Counted from the stretch's first letter, positions 1 to 11,828 are shown. The stretch is DNA of 64,000 nt from Euphorbia lathyris (GCF_963576675.1 NC_088918.1:38411501-38475500); one strand, 5' to 3'. The notes: generated by a model not told the origin, from the letters alone. Program-made: numbers and translations.

Positions 1-1139
1 GTCAGCCGACATACATACTTACTGTTTTCAAAAGAAAACAAAATATGAGAAAGTGACTTAATTGAAATAGGCTGTTTTCTTACTTGAGAAAATAAGACAG
101 CTTTTGCCGAAAGTGATGGATGGAACATCATATCATCACTTACTAGAAAACGAACAACTTTACATTTACTGCCTCATCTCATGAACAAACTTCATTTCTT
201 TGTTTATTATTTTCTGTAGGAAGGATTTAATTTCACTACTTTAAATTAATTCATCATTTTATTGGTTAGCGACTCAAAAAATGAATTCACATTAAATCTA
301 GATTCATTTAGATCCAAACCTATTTTAATCTCTACCTAAATCTAAAGTGACCAAATTCATTTTGTAAATCTAAAATATTGATTCCACATAACTTCTTTCG
401 ATGGAGTTGCTGTGGCACCATCATCAATTACTTCTACATGTATCTTTCTTTTTTAACCTTTCTACTCCAAACTCTATTTTCTTTATTTTCTCTTGCTACG
501 ACAAAACTTCCCCATTACTCTCTTTCAACCTCCCTAGATAAAAAAAAAAAAAATCATTTCAACAATAATATATACATAAAGAGTAGATATCATAAAATTG
601 CAGCCCCATAATGCAACTACAATTTGTGTTTGCAACTACAATTTGTGTTGGCAGTCAATCAACTCAACTCCTTATTTCAAAGGTTATTTATTCTCTTATT
701 TCAAAATAAAATAAAAATTTAATATTTCAGAAGTTAAAGAAACTCATAAAATAAAATAAATAAATTATTTTCTTATTAATATATTGAGAATAATAAATCA
801 TGCAAGTATTTAACTATATTCTATAAGCAAGAACGGACCTAGGATGAGTCGGGCTGTCGCAGAAAAAACTCCCTTAAACCATTGTATGTAGCTTTAATTT
901 GTTAGGGTAAAGGCACCCAAAAATTTCAATTGAACACTCAGGCACTGAGATACCTCTATATCTGTAAATCATGATCCATCATCACTCTCAATAGGTAATA
1001 TAGAAAGAGACCTCAAGTATTGAAAGAAATGCATGCATTTGTTGAAGGTGATGGATGTATTATTAATTTAATTCACAAGACTACAAACATCTAAAAACAT
1101 GATAGCAGATGCTCCATCAAAAGAAGGGGTATTTTGTTA
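1..1139. other. Intergenic, 3' flank of the uS5m gene
   Basis: AT-rich sequence with no coding potential I can support; short ORFs here have no recognisable motif. The proximal part, roughly 1040-1139, is probably the 3' UTR of the minus-strand uS5m gene, because that gene's stop codon lies at 1142-1140. No polyadenylation site could be fixed. Confidence 0.5.
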
Positions 1140-2252
1140 TCACAGCAAGTACTTCTCAACCACAGTCCTGCCAAACTTCTCTTGAACATCCTTTGGCGTT
1201 TCAAGCTGCAATATTCATAAACAGGAAAATCAACTACACAATAAAACATCAAAAACAGGAAGAATTCCTTCCATCCATCATATTTTCAAACACTTACAGC
1301 ATTCAAAGCTTTGAATAGAGCCTTAACAGTATTATGAGGATTCCTTGATCCAATCACCTGGTATAACAGTTTCACCTTTCATATAAGTTTCATACTTCAC
1401 ATATAATATAACCAACACATTCAGTTTACAAGTCCATTTTACCTTGGATTTCACATTTTTGAAACCAGCTAAATTCAGTACAGTTTGAACAATTCGTCCA
1501 GCTTTCATACCCGTCCTTGTTGACCCAGGCCACAGATACACCTACAATCAAGCGTAATAGAGAATGAGCCAAAACAGAAGCACTTCATGCATATGTTTAC
1601 AGATGACTAGAGGAGAAAGAGATCAAAAGAGACAGATACCTTGGTTTTCTTATAATTTGTTTGTATTGCATGTGCAATTGTGTGCTCCTCGTGCCGTTCC
1701 ACATAGTGGAGATTCTGAAAGCACTTCTCGTATGCCTGTTCACTTAATCAAATTAGTAAGAGATGAGCACTGTGGAAACAGCTATACACATCCAACATAC
1801 TTTGTGATAGGATAGGATCAAGTTTCACTCCATTTGTTATTATATTTATGTTCGCAGGAAGCCAATTGCAGCAAGGTTTTAACAAATTAAATAAAACCAT
1901 AAGGTCAAAGAGAACACTGAATATATTTCCTACTTACTGACAGGATCAATTTCCCAACTCACGGTCCATTAATTAACTATAACAACAGAAAACATAGGAT
2001 CGTGAGAAAACAGAAGCTACCTTGCTCTCCAAAGATAAATGTAGAAGAAAATTTATAATGCAGTCAGTCAAGAACTATGTCATAGTTCTCTTGAAACTAG
2101 CAAATTGAGGATTAGCAATGGCACAGTCAAAACTATACGTCCACTTAGCAGCATAGTTATTAAAGGCACACAGTGCACTTAGGCGCAACGCGCACTAAGG
2201 CGTCCTGGAGCCTAGGCTCAAGGCGCGTGCCTGAGGAACACGAGGCGCAGAA

Positions 2253-2287
<35 letters not shown>

Positions 2288-5200
2288 CTTTTACTAGTTA
2301 AAAGCATAAACCAAAAAAAAAAAAAAAACTTGTGACCTCACAAACAAAACAAAACCACATAAAAACATAATACTAAATCATAAATGTCAAAAACACAAAG
2401 TTAAGTTCATACTTCATATAGACATTAACATATACTTAACATCTTAACCTAAATACCTAACTAATGCTATTACTAATAACCATTCATTGTCATTTGATAT
2501 TCTTATGTGTGTCTGTCCCAGTTTCTCGCAGTTTCTGTTTGAGTGGAGTGGAGTGGAGTGGAGGAGACTCTTCTTTACTTGACTGCTCTTAATCCCTCTC
2601 TAATCTTCTATATTTAGTTATGTGTCTTGATATTCTTATTTAGATGAAGGGTTAAGAATAATCTTATTTAAATTAGATTAGTGGTTGAGATTAGTTAAAT
2701 ATTTGTTTACATAAAACAGTAAAAAGAAAAAAGAAAAAAACCCTAGTGAAAACGCAGAGGCGCCCCTTGATTCAGGCTCCGAGGCCCAGGCGAGGCACAC
2801 AACGCAAGAGCCTTTTAAACAGGGCCTCGCTTTCTGCAATCAAGGCTCACTACCTTGAGCCTTGAGTGAGGCACGCCTGAGACGCCCTTGACGCGCGCCT
2901 TTAACAACTATCCTGGAGTCTTGGCGCATGGCACATGGTGATGGCGCACCTGAGCGACACAAGGCGCACTAACAAAAATAAAATTTATAAAACTATAAAT
3001 GATAATACTTAAAATATAAGAATGATAAATTCTAAAATAAAAATGCAATGAATAATAAAACATGACAATATTCTTAATCATAAGTAAATTCTAACATGTA
3101 ATAAACCCCATATTCAAAATCTAAAGTTCAATTGTTCAACTAAATAGTAAATCCTATGTTGACTTATAGCTACTCCTCGTCAAAACTCTCCAAATTCATC
3201 ACTCATCATTCATCACTATCACACTCCTCATCTAAAACATTATCAAACTCTTGTTCAAGAAACTGGTCCTCTTCATACTCGTCATCCTCATGAACAAAAT
3301 CAATATCTTCTTCATCCTCATCTCGAAGAACCGTAGGAGCTTTTCCTCAAGAACTAGAAGATGGTACTTTAGCCCTTTTTCCTACTCCTCTAGTGTTATA
3401 AGAACTTGCGTCAACTCCAGTAGCCCTACTAACTGTACCCCATTGTTAGATTATCATCTTCAAACACGAATCATTCCACAATAATCTCCCATTGGCTGCC
3501 AATGTTTCATGTAGGTTTTGTTCTTTCTCTTCTATTTTTCTCTGCTTCTTTCTCTTTCAGTAACTTTGAGACTTTGTCTCTTCCTCATTATAGTTTTGCT
3601 TATTTTGGACCCCTAGATATGTCTAATCCAAGGGTGAATTGTAAACCTACATTAAATACTTTAAAAAACCCTAAAACTGCACATATGTCACAGAGGCGGC
3701 ACTGTCTTGGCGCACAATGGCACGCCTGGCTGGCGCCGCAATTGAGGGTGTTAAGGCGCTAAGCATGGAGCCTTGTGACATGCACCTTAGGCACGCCATT
3801 AATAACTATGATTAGCAGAGAACATTGCAACGTGCCATGGAATTAATATAGAACAAATGCAGCGAGGGACTTTGTTCTGTCGTGGGCAAAGTTAGCAATC
3901 AAGAAGTAACAGAGTTGAATGTACAACATAGGTAGAAAATAAGAGATCAAATGGTATTCGAAACTCAATAGAACAGTAATAAGCCACAAGGACAAAGAAA
4001 GAATATAACTACACCCCTAAGAAGTAACAAACAGCAAACTGACATCCACAGGACCAACCCCACCTTGCTGGAGACCAAATTGAAAAATCATCAAAAGCCC
4101 TTGCAACATCCCTCTGTTGTATTTATTAGCCTGCAGTTTTACTACAAAACAAACCTATCTCACCTATCCTTTCTACACACATGTACTCCCCTTCTGCCTC
4201 ATATAGCTTTCCATATCTTTGGGTCGTGTGCTGGTTGATCCACTATAGGGCCGGCCCTATCCATTCTTTTACCCACATCATTGTTGTTAAAATTATCAAG
4301 TCAAAGCAAAGGTGAAAGAGTATAAAGATCTAATAAGATAAATGTTAAGGTATGTCTAGAATCCTATTTAGTTTGGTTTTCCTAATTAGAATAGGAATTG
4401 AAAACTTCCTCTTAAGTGAATCCTACTTGGAAAAGGATTCTACTTCCAGGCCTATATAAGCAAGGGTTGTTTGCTTATTAATTCGCTGAGAGTTTTGGAA
4501 CTTGTAGTCTTGGAATATGCATAAGTGTGAGCTTTAGGGTGTACTCGGGTCTCGTGGGATTTAAGAGTTAGGAACTTGGAACCATGACAACGAATACTAA
4601 CTGTTGTACCAACTTGTCGATTATTAATGAATTATGTACGCCTGTTCACCATTGGATGTAGTGTAGGCAAAAATAACCGAACCACATAAATCTCCTTATT
4701 ATATGTTTAATTTCTACTTGACATATCAAGCTTGTTACAATCAGCAACCAATCCCATTCCTAACGATAAACAATCTGAATGGGGACAATATCAGTATCAA
4801 ACTTGTTATTTGACTTCAAACTGCAAGTGCTTCACTGTCTTCTATATCATCAAGAACCAACTACTCCTCCCTAATTTGCAATATCAATGAACCATTCGAT
4901 TATAAAGATTAATCATGTAGCTGAAGGCCTTAAGATTAGTTTTATTATTTCTAACAAACCTTGCATGCAACTACTCATTGGCCTCAAAATGTGGATAAAC
5001 ACACAAATTTCATATTGTGCTGAAATTTTAAAAAAAAAATGTGGGTTGCTAAGTGTCATGGAACCGATTGAACTAAAAGCTCGAGCTAATAGTTAAAGGT
5101 CCACTTCATATTAATAGCTGACACACCCCCACACGCGAAAGCACACTTGGGCTTGAAGCGTCACAACACAGGCCCATATTACCATGTCCTGCAAATAACT

Positions 5201-8200
5201 CAACAAATGGGGCTGCCAGGAATCGAACCCAGGACCACTTGATCACACTGGCTCATGTCATGGAACCGATTGAACTAAAAGCTCGAGCTAATAGTTAAAG
5301 GTCCACTTCATATTAATAGCTGACACACTAAGGTTTGATCTATGAACCTTTTGGTATGAGAGGTTTTAGTTCCATGTCAAAAACTGACTCGATCTCAAAG
5401 CTTAACCTTGCAGGTCAAAGCGACTGTGAAATTTAATTACTTCTACAGAAAATAAAGTCTCATTCCTCTACATCTTGTTATCCAATCAAATTTGACACCA
5501 AGGATCTTTCTCATAGCAATAAGCATATTTGAAATTTGAACATGGAAATAAAACAAGAAAATTTGGTAAAGGAGGAACAATCAAAGCAACCTTCACAACT
5601 CATGTATGCTGGAGATAAAGCAAGATTTTTGTTGAATTTTACAGTATTAAAAGCAAGCATCCTAGTTACGCTGCTATTCATTAATGACTGAAGCATCAAT
5701 CATTCCAAAGGGACCAAATGATAGTTGTCAAATCGAGATTTGACTCGTGATTGAAATCCTCGTTCTGTAAATTGTGACTCCTGAATCGAACTGTAAGATT
5801 CCATTCAAATTCTATAGCCTTGGATTTGACTTTACACACTAGACATTAATTTGTGTCTCTTCGAGTTCTGTGTTAGTTTTATTATTTACTGTCCATTAAG
5901 TATATAATAATTCCATTGGTTATTATTTAGTGGCTCTTCAAATTCTAATTGGTTCTCCAATGCTACCCAAAATGACGTCCTCCACCATCTCCTTCCCAAA
6001 ATCCGTCTTCTCCAAATTTCAAAATCCTCTCCTCTCCTCTCCTCTCCTTCACTTCTCTGCAAACCTCTCAAAACCATTTTGACTGCCTGTCCTGTCCCAA
6101 ATCACTTTTCTCTCTCGTTCTTCCCTGTCATTGCTATGCTGTTCCCCCCCTCTCGGTTCACCGTTGGTTGTCTGGCGTACTCGCTGCTGACAGTTAAGTT
6201 AAAAAAAAAAAATATCACCTTTTCAAGACTCGGTTGACTCACCCAGTTCGGCACCGGTCTTGGTCGAGTTCAATTCTCCTGTAGAGACGTCTCGAAACCT
6301 AGCTAACCCGACTCAGACGAGTTTGATAATAGAGGATCAAAAATGGATCATTATTACAGTTCTCTGCACCATATTCTATTCAGCCCCTAAATTTCTAAAA
6401 CTACTCAGAAAAGAACAGAGCATAACATATTAATGTTAAATGCCAAATAAAGATGCATGTAAAGGAGCATACATCACCCAAATAATCTGATGCAGGAGCA
6501 CCATTTCTGTTTTAGATGTTCTATTTGAGTTTTAGGATCTAACAAGTCATGTGACCTTTTAATGATACTGATACTGGAAAGAATCAGTTGTAATTTTTTT
6601 TTTATCCAAGACCTGACGTTTATTCTTTAATTGTAGCCATAAGTAGTTGTTTATTTGTTAGTTCCAGCAGACTTTTCAATATTCAAGAACTATTAAATGA
6701 AGGCAAATAAATCATTGCTGTTTTCTTCAACTGTCAGCCAAATTTCCTGTTGCTATTTGCATTTTGCCTGTGTAATCTATCATAAATTCATAATCACGTA
6801 CCATATGCATTAAGATATAACTATGCATAAAAGGTACATTCATGTAGCAGGCATACTGTACATAAGCAATATATTTCTAATAATAATATTAGAGAACAAA
6901 TTTTGTAACAAAATCAATGTACATTATAGCATATAGAGTAAATCTCAATTCAGTAAAGCATGTAGAGCAAATCTCAGTTTAGTGATGCTGCTGGCTGGCT
7001 GGCCAAAACCAGGGGCACAAAAATCTAGCCATACTAACTCAGGCCAAAAAGGCATAAAATTATCGAGATAAGAAATTTAAAAAAAAAAAAAATATCAGAT
7101 GGTGCAGTTAATTTACCTTCTGAAGAGCTACAGGGACTGCAGGGCCCTTGGCTTTAGCAAAACCAACAACACCATTATAGTTTCCACAAGCCAATATAGC
7201 AGTGTACTTGACTACTTGTCCTCCCTAAATAATACAAAATTTACAAATATAAAACACATACATCACACACATAAACAAACCTTAAAGAGAAAGCAAAGGT
7301 CAGAGGTAATACCTTTGTAACCTTACAAGTTCGATTCACATCTATCAATTTCACGTCAAATCCCTGCCATTACCAATAGCCATTTGGATATAAAAGCAGG
7401 ACATAAAAATTTATCATTGCAAATATCCATGATTTTAAATGTATTACACACTATGCAATTGCACTAATATAAGTAAGTTCAATTCTAATTCATGACTACA
7501 ATCTGTGTCTAAATCTTAGTTTTAGATACAGCACCTCATTAAACGCACACCATGATAAATTTAACCATCACAAGAAAATAAAATTAAAATTTAATGAAAA
7601 ACCTAATTTCCTAAAAGCATTAGAAACCTAAATGACAATTAAGTTCTAAATTTTGATATCAATCCTCCATTATACAGGTAAATTCCCTTTGTGCTTGTTC
7701 TATAAGGAAGACTAGATAGGTGATAACTGAAATGCACAAAACACATCGAATTTATTATGTGATGTGTAAACTAGCACTTCTTCACTGAACAGCTTCGGAA
7801 CTGACCACTTCAACACATGCACACACAATAGATCATTGTACTGATTACGTATTGAGCATGGAGCAGAGATGCTTGAAGAAAGTCTTTCTTTGATTGATCA
7901 ATTGCGATATCCAAGGTCATCGTTACTATATGGTATATACTTCATTTTGTATTTTATTCGACAAAAACATTAATATGTACAGAATAAGCAATTTCATAAT
8001 CGAAGTTCAGACTAAGGTCATTGTCCACAAAATTAGGAAACTTCAAAGCAGTAAGAATGGAAAAATGCAACACAAAGTATTTATGTCTTGACAAACCATG
8101 ATAAATGATAATGAATGGAGGAGTATGCAGAAAGTATATCCTTAAGATTTGCATTTCAATATCAAATTAGAGCAGTGCATCTAGAGGATTCCAAGTACTT

Positions 8201-9337
8201 ACTTTCCTATACATAGGAGTTCTTTTCTTTTCCGTCAAAGAATTTCTCTCCTCTGCAAGATCTCTGATCTCCTCTTCAAGAACTTTCCCCTTCTTTCCAA
8301 AGGTAAAATCTAATTCAGCTAACTTCTCTTCAAGTTTCTTGTCAATAGCATTGAGCTTTCCCAACAGGATGTCATCTCTTTCTTTCATGTCATCAAACTC
8401 TTCCTCATCATCAGACCCACCTAATGGTTTATCATCCTTAAGTCCAGCATCATCCATATGATCAACATGGGGACCCTGCGTACGATTAATAACTCCATAA
8501 TTATCTGGCTTGTTGGGATCATAAGCTTCCTTCAAGTCCGCTAGCCTCATTGCTCTGTTTAACTTCTGCTGAAGAATAAATTTGTCCTTTCCTTCTGCTA
8601 CTTTTAGATAATTCATCAACTCACCAATGACCCTATATTCAGGTCGAAGTTTAAAATGTTTTTCCTCAAATTTGTCAATTTTATTCATCCATTTGAAACT
8701 ATCATCAAGCGTGCCTGTTGAATAATTAAAATTCACATTGTTCAAGACTTCTTAGTCTTAACCACAACAGAAACATAAAAAAACAAAAAAAATTAATCAC
8801 AATTGAAGCATGTTTTCCATTTAATTACGTACTAGAAGCAACAAAATTATCGAGCAATTCCTTGTGGCGTTTATGCTTCTTCTGGAACATCTCAAACCTC
8901 TTGGTCACTGCTTCTTGGCCAAACCTTTCATCATCGTCATCGCTGTCAGAATCGGATGGCTCCTCGTAACGATGCATATCCGGTCCAGCAGGCTTTAGCT
9001 TTTCCTTCTCTAACTTCTCAATCAATGGGGCTATGCCCATATAATCTTCTTCATCCTCGTTATCAATGTCCTCAGTGTCTAGTCCTGCTCTCTTCCTGGC
9101 TTCTCTTTCCCGCTGCTTTTCGCGCTCGAGTTCGGCGAGGAGATCATTTACAATACGGCTGGAAGCAGCCTGAGAAGTGGAAAAGAAGGTTTTGGAAGAA
9201 TGAGAGAAGGGAGGAGTTTGGGTGGTAGGAAAGTGCGGAAAAGTTGAGAGCTCCCTGGGAAGATGGGGGATTGGGAGTTTTCTAGGTTTTGTGAGAGAAT
9301 GATAAAGGAGAAGACGAGAAGAAGATTTGGGAATCAT
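1140..9337 (-). CDS. uS5m: Mitochondrial small ribosomal subunit protein uS5m, 8 exons
   Basis: This spliced host gene encodes 498 residues. Coding exons on the minus strand are 9337-8833, 8714-8203, 7363-7313, 7224-7117, 1735-1640, 1541-1443, 1357-1298 and 1205-1140. All junctions are GT-AG and the lengths sum to 1497 nt in frame. The start is the ATG at 9337, which opens an Arg/Ser-rich, acid-poor leader typical of a mitochondrial presequence. Residues about 60-339 are a charged, partly coiled-coil extension with an Asp/Ser run (SDSDSDDDDE). From residue 340 the S5 N-terminal fold begins (GFDVKLIDVNRTCKVTKGGQ), followed by the glycine-rich segment NGVVGFAKAKGPAVPVALQK. The S5 C-terminal domain follows (VYLWPGSTRTGMKAGRIVQ, then GSRNPHNTVKAL). 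In the bacterial ribosome S5 lies near the mRNA entrance and affects decoding fidelity. The length and extension match the plant mitochondrial S5-family protein (Arabidopsis At1g64880, from memory). No lesion was seen, so this looks like a working gene. Confidence 0.9.
2211..2910. mobile_element. Inner hAT-type MITE nested in the outer one
   Basis: An exact 8-bp duplication, TCCTGGAG, flanks this segment (2203-2210 and 2911-2918). The right end reads GCGCGCCTTTAACAACTA; its reverse complement starts TAGTTGTTAAAGGCGCG, the same terminal style as the outer element. The left end (CCTAGGCTCAAGGCGCG) is a diverged version. The element contains the AT microsatellite near 2256-2285. Confidence 0.6.
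2256..2285. repeat. (AT)n microsatellite
   Basis: Near-perfect alternating AT run inside the inner MITE. Confidence 0.8.
4343..4740 (+). mobile_element. Possible solo LTR of a copia-like element
   Basis: A roughly 400-bp block begins TGTTAAGG, contains a TATA-like CCTATATAAGCAAGGG (about 4453-4468), and ends near TTGTTACA. Near the 3' side the run AAATAACCGAACCACATAAA resembles 3' portions of plant copia LTRs. I could not find a convincing TSD, so the boundaries and identity are tentative. Confidence 0.3.
5057..5328. repeat. Short element with 72-bp direct terminal repeats and a tRNA-like B box
   Basis: A block of about 72 bp beginning TGTCATGGAACCGATTGAAC and ending AGCTGACACA occurs at about 5057-5128 and again at about 5257-5328. 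The roughly 128-bp spacer contains, on the minus strand, GGGTTCGATTCCTGGC, which matches a pol III B-box / T-loop sequence. It could be a miniature terminal-repeat retroelement or a SINE with a duplicated flank. No coding capacity. Confidence 0.5.
5721..6332. mobile_element. Inverted-repeat MITE-like element in intron 4
   Basis: The left end reads ATAGTTGTCAAATCGAGATT and the right end, reversed, reads CTATTATCAAACTCGTCTGA; both continue into GACTCG-type motifs. This looks like a diverged terminal inverted repeat. No TSD could be confirmed. It encloses a (CTCTC)n stretch near 6030. Confidence 0.4.
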
Positions 9338-9508
9338 TATAGGAGCTAGTTATTGGGTCATTTCCAGAAAGAAGAATGTGAGTGATGATTTTGCTACATC
9401 TACTAAACCCTTTGATCGATTTTGGATCAAGTGTGTATTTTATTTTTAGGGTTTTAGCACTACCGAGCCTAATGCTTACATTTACATACATAAAAATAAA
9501 AATAAAAT

Positions 9509-10056
9509 GGGTTAATACACATATTTGTCCTTGTATTTTCTCGGAAAAACAGATTTGCCCTTAAATCAAATAAACACACAAAATTATCCTTGAATTTTCC
9601 ATAAACCTACAATTATACCCTAATCTGACGGAGCTGCTAAACGGCGATGACATCAAACCTTTTTATCTCCAGAAAAATTTCAGAAAAGAACAACCAATCA
9701 CAAATAGAAAAAAATATGCACATTCAATTTCGATTAAAAGCAAGTTAGAAGAACAGATCGGTCAAAATTCATTTTCATAAAAGCTCAATGAACCTAATAA
9801 AATGGCGTCTAAACCTCCTAATTAATCCAAAAGCAATAGCACTAGAAAACAATAAGAAACCAAATGAATTTTGATTGTCGTATCCAATTTTTTTGGAGAC
9901 AAGAAGGTTTGATGTCATCGCTGTTTAGCAGCTCCGTCAGATTAGGGTATAATTGCAGGTTTATGGAAAATTCAGGGATAGTTTTGTGGGTTTATTTGAT
10001 TTAAGGGTAAATCTATTTTTCCGCAAAAACACAGGAGCAAATATGTGTATTACCCC
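9509..10056. mobile_element. MULE-type MITE with ~150-bp inverted repeats
   Basis: The two ends (9509-9659 and 9905-10056) are long, highly similar inverted repeats starting GGGTTAATACACATATTTG and, from the other side, GGGGTAATACACATATTTG. The flanks are an exact 9-bp duplication AAATAAAAT (9500-9508 and 10057-10065), the TSD length of Mutator-like elements. There is no transposase. The element lies about 170 bp upstream of the uS5m ATG, so it is in the likely promoter region. Confidence 0.85.
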
Positions 10057-10065
10057 AAATAAAAT

Positions 10066-10422
10066 TGTCTCCAAGTTTTTTTCATTAATGGAAGCTCAAC
10101 CATGGTTATGTTTAACAGAATTAATAGGCTTGACTCTAATTTTTTTTTTTATTTTTTTTTTAAGATTCTGCGACTGTACCTAGTGTAGAAAATTTTGACT
10201 TGATAAATGTTCTATTTATTCACAAGTGTTGTTGAAGGTGAAATTCACGGTGAAAAGAAGGTAATAGGAAATTTTTAACAATTTAATGTACGTATACTTT
10301 AAACAAGTTTAACCACTCAATAGATGACAAATAGTTGTTAAAAAAAATGACATATAATTGAAAGTTTTTTATTTATTATTATTTGAAAAAAATAAGTTTT
10401 ATTAAACGGAATCAAGCACTAG
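10066..10422. other. AT-rich spacer, no gene seen
   Basis: AT-rich sequence with a T-run near 10,140-10,160. I see no coding or structural signal until the chromodomain remnant. Confidence 0.5.
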
Positions 10423-10619
10423 CAAGCAGAGAAGTCGAAGAGATCTAAGCAGAAAGGATCGTCTCCACAAGCCGACGTTCGTACAAAGAATATCTCGTCA
10501 AATGGAAGGCACACGGCGAAAAAGAAATCAGCTAGGACAAGGAATCAGATCTCCAGCCCTTCAAGCATGAGATCAAAGACTTCGTCAAGGCTCATTCGAC
10601 GGGGACGTCGAACCTCTGA
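10423..10619 (+). pseudogene. Chromodomain remnant, 3' end of a Ty3/gypsy chromovirus polyprotein
   Basis: Read from 10423, the frame gives a chromodomain-type tail: an EVEEI... segment, then YKEYLVKWKAHGEKEIS, then DKESDLQPF. The YLVKWK...E...W...ESDL pattern is that of the chromodomain found at the C-terminus of chromovirus integrases, which helps target insertion to chromatin. Two in-frame stops (TAA near 10447, TAG near 10540, the latter in place of the conserved Trp) show decay. The frame ends with TGA at 10617-10619, shortly before the element's LTR. Confidence 0.65.
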
Positions 10620-10774
10620 GTGGGGGAGAGCGTTAGGATGGGGAGAGTTGGGCGAGTGTAATGTGGGGAATTGTTGTAATAATAAGCTTAATAGGGAGAG
10701 TGATAGTGACTATGTAATGGGGCAAAGAGTGGGGGAGTGTGTCAGGGCATTTGGGGTAGTGGTGAATGAGACGT

Positions 10775-11189
10775 TGTAACGTCCACTGCCCCTGGGCCGG
10801 ACTTGGCATAAGAAACACTATAGGGGGAGGGACTATCCTCCCCGGGACTTGACACTAGGATTTGCCTAAGATATCCCCGTCTTCCCCTACTGCTAGTGTT
10901 AGGATGTTGAGGGTGTAATATGGTTGTCTTATGATTAATAAAAGCCTCCATGTATTATTCATATATTGTGTTCCTTTCTGTATGTTGTTGCTTACTGTTA
11001 TATGTGACTGGTGTGGATTGTCTGTTTGATGTTACTGTGATGCTTGTCCCTTTTATCTAATCGATATATGGTTTGTCCTTAACATATATATGTGCCTATT
11101 ACACATATTGTAAGGTGTAGCTATTGGCTGGCTTAGCTTTCGGGGAAGAAGCAAGCGCCACATGGTGTCAATTAGTTAGCCCCGTGACA
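10775..11189 (+). mobile_element. LTR of the chromovirus remnant
   Basis: Begins TGTAACGTCC and ends CCGTGACA, with canonical TG...CA ends and about 415 bp. It follows the chromodomain tail, so it is in the 3' LTR position. It is directly followed by a primer-binding-like sequence. Confidence 0.6.
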
Positions 11190-11191
11190 CG

Positions 11192-11201
11192 TGGTATCAG
11201 A
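11192..11201 (+). other. Primer-binding-site-like TGGTATCAGA
   Basis: TGGTATCAGA, complementary to the 3' end of initiator tRNA-Met, lies 2 nt after the LTR end. A PBS belongs after a 5' LTR, so its presence after an LTR that follows the pol 3' end implies a rearranged or tandem copy. Confidence 0.55.
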
Positions 11202-11229
11202 TATGTAAAATAAAATGTGGAGGGACAGT

Positions 11230-11602
11230 ACCTCACTCCATAACTTCTGACAATGAATGAGAAGACCTAGCTAAATCATGAGTCACCTCATTCGCAACGA
11301 CCTATAAATCTCACAGAAATGTCATTGATACTAGAAATACAACTTTTATAATCGTCTATAATTGAACCGTAAGAAGAACGAAAGTATGTTTTATGAATGT
11401 GCACCACCACTGATAGCGCATATGACTCCACCTCCACACCACCCAAACCCTCGAGTTTGATCCACCTAAGAGCCTCTCGAATACCAGTAGCTTCACCTTC
11501 CCTAACCGAAAAGTTTCCAGCAATACGAGAACGAAAAATAAGAAATGGTTTGTAATTTTGGATAAGATCCCTTAAACGCCGCTCGTGGGTTGCCCAGTCC
11601 AC
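11230..11602 (-). pseudogene. RNase H-like domain of an L1-type LINE, decayed
   Basis: The minus-strand frame from 11602 contains EGEATGIREALRWIK and VEVESYALSVV, the pattern of the C-terminal RNase H-like (RVT_3) domain of plant L1-type ORF2 proteins. It stops at RCE. The expected continuation NEVTHDLAR is readable in another frame (11,240-11,290), which indicates a frameshift. Together with the ORF1-like pieces upstream on the same strand (11829-12571) it suggests a LINE with most of its interior deleted. Confidence 0.6.
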
Positions 11603-11828
11603 GATAGTTCTAGACTAATAGACTCATGATGATGGGTGGGCCTGCCCAGCAGAGCCCACCTGAAACCTATTTTTTTGGATCCACAATCAGACTATTATTT
11701 GAAACTGCCTCTTTCCCCTCATTAAAACATTTTCTTTCCTTCTACGTTTTACTTATATAACCATAATATCTTCTCCAGACTCATGTTAGAACCTATGATT
11801 TATGCCTTCTTCTTAAGCAACTGTCATA

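Larger units (their letters stand above)
2152..3810. mobile_element. Outer hAT-type MITE in uS5m intron 4
   Basis: The element begins CATAGTTATTAAAGGC and ends GCCATTAATAACTATG, an imperfect terminal inverted repeat. It is flanked by CTTAGCAG (2144-2151) and ATTAGCAG (3811-3818), an 8-bp TSD with one substitution, as expected for hAT transposons. No transposase is present, so it is non-autonomous. Subterminal sequence is rich in GGCGC/GCGCC motifs. It is interrupted by a second element of the same style. Confidence 0.75.
1736..7116 (-). other. Intron 4 of uS5m, 5.4 kb, repeat-filled
   Basis: This intron separates the glycine-rich S5 N-terminal exon from the exon starting AYEKCFQNL. It is far longer than the other six, which are about 90-840 bp. 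The size comes largely from inserted repeats: nested hAT-type MITEs (2152-3810), a possible solo LTR (about 4343-4740), a short element with duplicated ends (5057-5328) and a further inverted-repeat element (5721-6332). The remainder is AT-rich with no recognisable gene. Confidence 0.85.

Noticed and set aside
378..611. 77-codon ORF in the 3' flank, with similar short ORFs at 3251, 3502, 7099 and 7894
   Set aside because: AT-rich, low complexity, with no domain. Several overlap introns or exons of uS5m on the other strand.
5190..5250. tRNA gene or tRNA pseudogene on the minus strand
   Set aside because: Only the B-box/T-loop-like part is present. There is no A box at the right spacing and no acceptor stem.
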